From: DATLXH01 sp035576005
GTDB taxonomy: Bacteria > Acidobacteriota > Thermoanaerobaculia > Gp7-AA8
Assembly: GCA_035576005.1 (NCBI GenBank)
Contig: DATLXH010000056.1
Coordinates: 28,330-92,329, forward strand
Direction: 5' to 3'
DNA: 64,000 nt
The notes under the pieces: generated by a model
What the model was told of the DNA's origin: nothing
The model's database searches: none
The model's input: only the letters and a program-made list of their open reading frames with translations
Position numbers and translations under genes: made by a program
Part shown: piece by piece, positions 60,542-64,000 of the stretch
Numbering within the stretch: position 1 is the stretch's first letter
Layout of the letters: each line of letters begins with the position of its first letter

Positions 60542-63427
60542 TCACAGTCCGACAGCCGCCGGAAGCGGCGCTTCACTGCCGCTGATCAGCTGCCGCAATA
60601 CGTACGGAAGAATGCCGCCATGGATGTAGTAGTCGACTTCGATCGGAGTGTCGATCCTAACAGTCACCTGCACCTGCTGGCTCGTGCCATCGGGCCGGCG
60701 TATGACCAGTGTGGCCTTCTGCCTCGGGCGGATCGCTCCACCCAGTCCGGTCAGATCGAACGTCTCGGTGCCAGTCAGTCCGAGGGTCTGAGCCGAGATG
60801 CCATCATCAAATTGACATGGAAGTACACCCATTCCGACGAGGTTACTGCGATGGATTCTTTCGAAGCTACGGGCGATGACGGCGCGAACACCCAGAAGCG
60901 CCGCTCCCTTCGCGGCCCAGTCCCGGGAGCTCCCCGTGCCGTACTCGTGCCCCGCCAGGATGACGAGGGCGGTACCGCTTCCCTGATACTTTAAAGCCGC
61001 GTCAAAAATCGGCATCTCAGTGCCTTCAGGCTGGTGGACGGTCACCCCTCCCTCGCTTCCGGGAACCATGAGATTCCGGATCCGGACGTTGGCAAACGTT
61101 CCCCTCGTCATGACCTTGTCGTTGCCGCGGCGGGAACCGTAGCTGTTGAAGTCTTCGACGGTGACTCCCTTTTCCTGCAGATAGCGACCGGCAGGCGAGC
61201 TCGCCTTGATCGAGCCGGCAGGGCTGATGTGGTCGGTGGTTACGGAATCCCCAAAGATTGCGAGAGGTCTCGCGTTCGTGATTTCGGTCGTCTTTCCCGG
61301 CTCCATGGCAAAGTTCGCGAAAAAGGGCGGCTCCTGGATGTATGTCGAGTCTTCCCACTCATAGAGCTCACCGGTATTCGCCGGGATCTCTTCCCACAAA
61401 GGATTCTGGCGCTCGAAGTCCTTGTAGAGACGACGGAAGCTCGCAGGATCGAGTGACGAGCGCATCGCGTCGCGAACCTCTTCGAGCGATGGCCAGATGT
61501 CGCGAAGAAAAATTTCCTTGCCGCCATCCCCTCTCCCGATCGGCTCGGTCGTCAGATCGATGTCGACCCGCCCCGCCAGCGCGAACGCAACGACGAGCGG
61601 AGGGCTCATCAGAAAATTTGCCTTGATGCTCTGGTGTACGCGTGCCTCGAAGTTGCGATTGCCGCTCAGCACGCTCGCTCCGATGATGTCGTGTTCGACA
61701 ATGGCTTCTTCGACCCGCGGATCGAGAGGTCCCGAGTTCCCGATGCAGGTCGTGCAGCCGTAACCGACCAGATTGAACCCGAGGGCATCGAGGTACTTAT
61801 TGAGTCCGCTCTTTTGAAAATAGTCGGTGACGACACGCGAGCCGGGCGCCAGCGAGGTCTTGACGACCTTGCTGACCTTGAGTCCTTTCTGGACCGCTTT
61901 CTTCGCGAGGAGTCCGGCTGCAAGCATCACGCTCGGGTTCGAAGTATTCGTGCAGGAGGTAATCGCCGCGATGAGTACATCACCGTGATGGAGCTTTGCG
62001 ATCATCTTGGGAAACTCTTTCTCGAGATCATCCGAGACACGGTCCGGAGTCGGCCGGTTGTTCATCATTTCCGACTCGGTGAGCTCGCTGGTGTTCTTGG
62101 TCTTCACAGGAGAGGCGGCGTGATCCTGCTCGCCTCCCCCGGTAACAGGAGTCTCTTCCGAGTGCGCGCCGATGGCCGTCCTGACGCCTCGCGAAACTTC
62201 ATCGGCAGGCTTGTTATAGCCGTTCTCCGCCGTCGGCTTCTGAAGGAGATCGTTGAACGTGTCCTTTAAATCGGCGAGCTCAATCCGATCCTGCGGCCGC
62301 TTCGGACCTGAAACGCTGGCGAGGACCGTCGAAAGATCGAGCTCGAGCATCATGCTGTAGTCGATTTCTCCCTTCAGCGGCATTCCAAACATCTTCTGGG
62401 CTTTGAAGTAACTTCGGAAAGCGTCGACGTGGTCCGCACTACGCCCCGTCAATTCGAGATATTTGCAGCTCTCCTCATCGACAGGGAAAAACCCCATCGT
62501 CGCGCCGTACTCAGGAGCCATGTTCGCGATCGTTGCACGATCCGCCAGAGAGAGTGATGCGGCGCCCTCGCCGAAGTACTCCACGAACTTCCCGACGACT
62601 TTCGTCTTCCGAAGCATCTCCGTAACGCGCAGCACGAGATCGGTCGCAGTGACCCCTTCGTTCAGAGCGCCGGTGAGGTTCACGCCAACGACATCAGGGG
62701 TCAGAAAATAGACCGGCTGACCCAGCATCGCGGCCTCGGCTTCAATCCCCCCAACACCCCATGCAACGATCCCCAGACCGTTGATCATCGTAGTGTGGGA
62801 ATCGGTCCCGACGAGCGTATCCGGGAAGAAGACACCGTCCTTCTCAACGACTCCCTTCGCGAGATGTTCGAGATTCACCTGATGGACGATTCCGATCCCG
62901 GGCGGAACGACCTGGAAGCCATTGAAAGCCTTCGTCCCCCACTTGAGGAACTGATACCGCTGACGATTGCGCTTGAACTCCATCTCCATGTTGAGGCGAA
63001 GCGCGTCGGAGCTTGCCGTGTAGTCAACCTGCACGGAGTGGTCAACGACAAGATCCACTGGCACGAGGGGCTCGATGATTCCCGGGTCTTTTCCGAATCG
63101 CGAGACCGCAGAGCGCATCGCGGCGAGGTCGACCAGGAGTGGAACGCCGGTGAAATCCTGCAGCAGGACCCGCGCGACCATGAAAGGGATTTCCTCTGTG
63201 CGCTCCGCTACCGGCTTCCAGTTCGCCAGGGTCTGGACATCCTCTTTCCGAATCCGGCGTCCATCGCAATTACGCAGAACGGACTCGAGAACAATCCTGA
63301 TGCTGACAGGCAGTCGCGAGAGTTTGCCCACTCCGTCGGCCTCGAGTTTCGGAAGCGAGTGGAACGTACCGCTGCTTCCGTTCTCTAGTTTGAAGGTCTG
63401 GAGCGAGTTGAATGAGTCAATCGGCAT
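60542..63427 (-). CDS. acnA: Aconitate hydratase (AcnA/IRP type)
   Basis: 961 aa. It interconverts citrate and isocitrate in the TCA cycle with a [4Fe-4S] cluster. The three cluster cysteines lie in ITSCTNTSNPSV and YGCTTCIGNSGP. Other family stretches are GVFFPDTLVGTDSHTTMING, NMAPEYGATMGFFPVDEE, FGDSVTTDHISPAGSI and the swivel-domain GHEYGTGSSRDWAAKG. It is about 70 residues longer than E. coli AcnA; the excess is a polar insert near residues 400-470 (GGGEQDHAASPVKTKNTSEL). It precedes the EVE gene on the same strand. The 500 bases to its right hold only repeats before the intron. Confidence 0.95.
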   Translation of the reverse strand: MPIDSFNSLQTFKLENGSSGTFHSLPKLEADGVGKLSRLPVSIRIVLESVLRNCDGRRIRKEDVQTLANWKPVAERTEEIPFMVARVLLQDFTGVPLLVDLAAMRSAVSRFGKDPGIIEPLVPVDLVVDHSVQVDYTASSDALRLNMEMEFKRNRQRYQFLKWGTKAFNGFQVVPPGIGIVHQVNLEHLAKGVVEKDGVFFPDTLVGTDSHTTMINGLGIVAWGVGGIEAEAAMLGQPVYFLTPDVVGVNLTGALNEGVTATDLVLRVTEMLRKTKVVGKFVEYFGEGAASLSLADRATIANMAPEYGATMGFFPVDEESCKYLELTGRSADHVDAFRSYFKAQKMFGMPLKGEIDYSMMLELDLSTVLASVSGPKRPQDRIELADLKDTFNDLLQKPTAENGYNKPADEVSRGVRTAIGAHSEETPVTGGGEQDHAASPVKTKNTSELTESEMMNNRPTPDRVSDDLEKEFPKMIAKLHHGDVLIAAITSCTNTSNPSVMLAAGLLAKKAVQKGLKVSKVVKTSLAPGSRVVTDYFQKSGLNKYLDALGFNLVGYGCTTCIGNSGPLDPRVEEAIVEHDIIGASVLSGNRNFEARVHQSIKANFLMSPPLVVAFALAGRVDIDLTTEPIGRGDGGKEIFLRDIWPSLEEVRDAMRSSLDPASFRRLYKDFERQNPLWEEIPANTGELYEWEDSTYIQEPPFFANFAMEPGKTTEITNARPLAIFGDSVTTDHISPAGSIKASSPAGRYLQEKGVTVEDFNSYGSRRGNDKVMTRGTFANVRIRNLMVPGSEGGVTVHQPEGTEMPIFDAALKYQGSGTALVILAGHEYGTGSSRDWAAKGAALLGVRAVIARSFERIHRSNLVGMGVLPCQFDDGISAQTLGLTGTETFDLTGLGGAIRPRQKATLVIRRPDGTSQQVQVTVRIDTPIEVDYYIHGGILPYVLRQLISGSEAPLPAAVGL

Positions 63428-63624
63428 GTTGTTTTCCTGTTTCTCTCGTCCTGTCGAACCTGGAGCTGGAACTCGTCGCGGATTCGAATCGTCGCGACGT
63501 GGCCGGAATCGAGAGGGTGGACCTCGCTCAATTGAGCGAAACGATTCGCGATCCGAGTTTATGCGGCTGGCGTAAACGGGTCAACAACTCCCGTCGCAGC
63601 TGAGCGCAGGTGGACGCGACTCCC

Positions 63625-63650
63625 GCCGGACATTGGAATGTCCGGCCACA
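63625..63650. repeat. GACATTGGAATGTC palindrome, third copy
   Basis: GCCGGACATTGGAATGTCCG then GCCACA, identical to the copy starting at 23971. It lies in the acnA upstream gap; no gene is seen between 63428 and 63925. Confidence 0.75.
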
Positions 63651-63777
63651 AGCATCGCCTCCTGCGGTCCCAGGGATGGACGCTCCATCATCTCTTCACC
63701 AGCGTTCAGCACTGTTCTCTCGCTTCTGATGACACCGGATCACTGACTGACGTCGTTGAGCCGCGAAGCGGCTTATC

Positions 63778-63830
63778 CCTCTCCCCGGCGGGGAGAGGGA
63801 AGCGAGCGGAGCGAAGCAGGGAGAGGGGCG
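63778..63830. repeat. REP-type palindromic repeat (inverted copy of 59999-60051)
   Basis: CTCTCCCCGGCGGGGAGAG with GAAGCGAGCGGAGCGAAGCA after it, the reverse complement of the unit at 59999-60051. Confidence 0.75.
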
Positions 63831-63887
63831 TGAAAGTCTCGCCAGTCCGTCGAAAAGAGCGAGGTCTTCGTATCTCTCGCGGCCCCT

Positions 63888-64000
63888 ATAGGGGTAGGGA
63901 GGGCTGGTAGGCCCCCCCTCCCTCCGAACCGTACGTGCGGATCTCCCGCATACGGCTCTCCGGTTGATGTTTCTCGTGTAGAGAGCGGATGAGCAGATCA
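63888..64000 (-). ncRNA. Group II intron 3' part with domain V (cut by window edge)
   Basis: On the minus strand, 63958-63926 reads GAGCCGTATGCGGGAGATCC then GCACGTACGGTTC. This is the 34-base-type domain V hairpin of group II introns: AGC catalytic triad at the foot, GNRA-like loop GAGA and matching AC bulge side. The next bases (GGAGGGGGGGCCTACCAGCC then CTCCCTACCCCTAT) could form domain VI and the 3' splice site ending in AT near 63888. The reverse-transcriptase gene would lie beyond the right edge. Exon identity is unknown. Confidence 0.7.

Noticed and set aside
61634..63388. Plus-strand open frames (up to 211 codons) opposite acnA
   Set aside because: Antisense to conserved aconitase motifs; no independent support.

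Overview
The window reads as a chromosomal piece of a moderately GC-rich Gram-negative bacterium. I favour Acidobacteriota, possibly a Thermoanaerobaculia/Vicinamibacteria-type lineage. This rests on style only: many secreted paralogues with IPT/TIG and carboxypeptidase-regulatory-like domains, abundant small palindromic repeats, and DUF6526- and DUF6986-type genes. No rRNA or marker phylogeny is available, so the assignment is an inference.

Region 1 (1-12.1 kb) is a nearly complete purine-catabolism locus. XdhA/XdhB with the maturation factor XdhC make urate. PuuD (membrane urate oxidase) makes 5-hydroxyisourate. UraH and the UraD half of an allantoicase-UraD fusion make allantoin. AllB and the allantoicase half carry it to ureidoglycolate. 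A CitE-like DUF6986 protein in the same operon could consume the glyoxylate that results. The forward operon (allB, alc-uraD, uraH) and the reverse operon (xdhA, xdhB, puuD, DUF6986) converge on a palindromic repeat. A partial zinc alcohol dehydrogenase and a secreted ThuA-like protein lie to the left.

Region 2 (12.2-29 kb) is mostly housekeeping and signalling: a site-2-type protease, a four-PAS/GAF/GGDEF/EAL protein, a DUF6526 protein, DnaE, a Rof-like protein, a REC-EAL protein, ribosomal protein S1, an isochorismatase-like hydrolase and a small-ORF/nucleotidyltransferase pair. Four copies of a palindromic-ended repeat and several other inverted repeats fill the gaps.

Region 3 (29-60 kb) is the accessory part and the most interesting. 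About 30 kb holds two intermixed families of secreted proteins: six large (about 750 aa) putative beta-propeller proteins, five whole and one broken, and about a dozen smaller proteins or remnants. Most of the smaller ones carry a GTEIPVVRE-type beta domain, some with an N-terminal IPT/TIG domain. They sit largely in operons leaving three divergent promoter regions, each carrying the same dyad, TATG-N9-CAT(A/G). Members of both families end in a short basic tail, R-x-x-R-R. Roughly half of the smaller genes are frameshifted, internally deleted or fragmentary. Embedded in the island are several sites with the structure of integron attC sites, all but one on the minus strand, next to small cassette-like genes (TonB C-terminal protein, truncated GNAT, secreted 123-aa protein). 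No integrase gene is visible, so this looks like a cluster of attC sites lacking an integron integrase (CALIN-like).

Region 4 (60-64 kb) returns to core genes (EVE-domain protein, aconitase) and ends in the 3' part of a minus-strand group II intron, recognised by its domain V hairpin.
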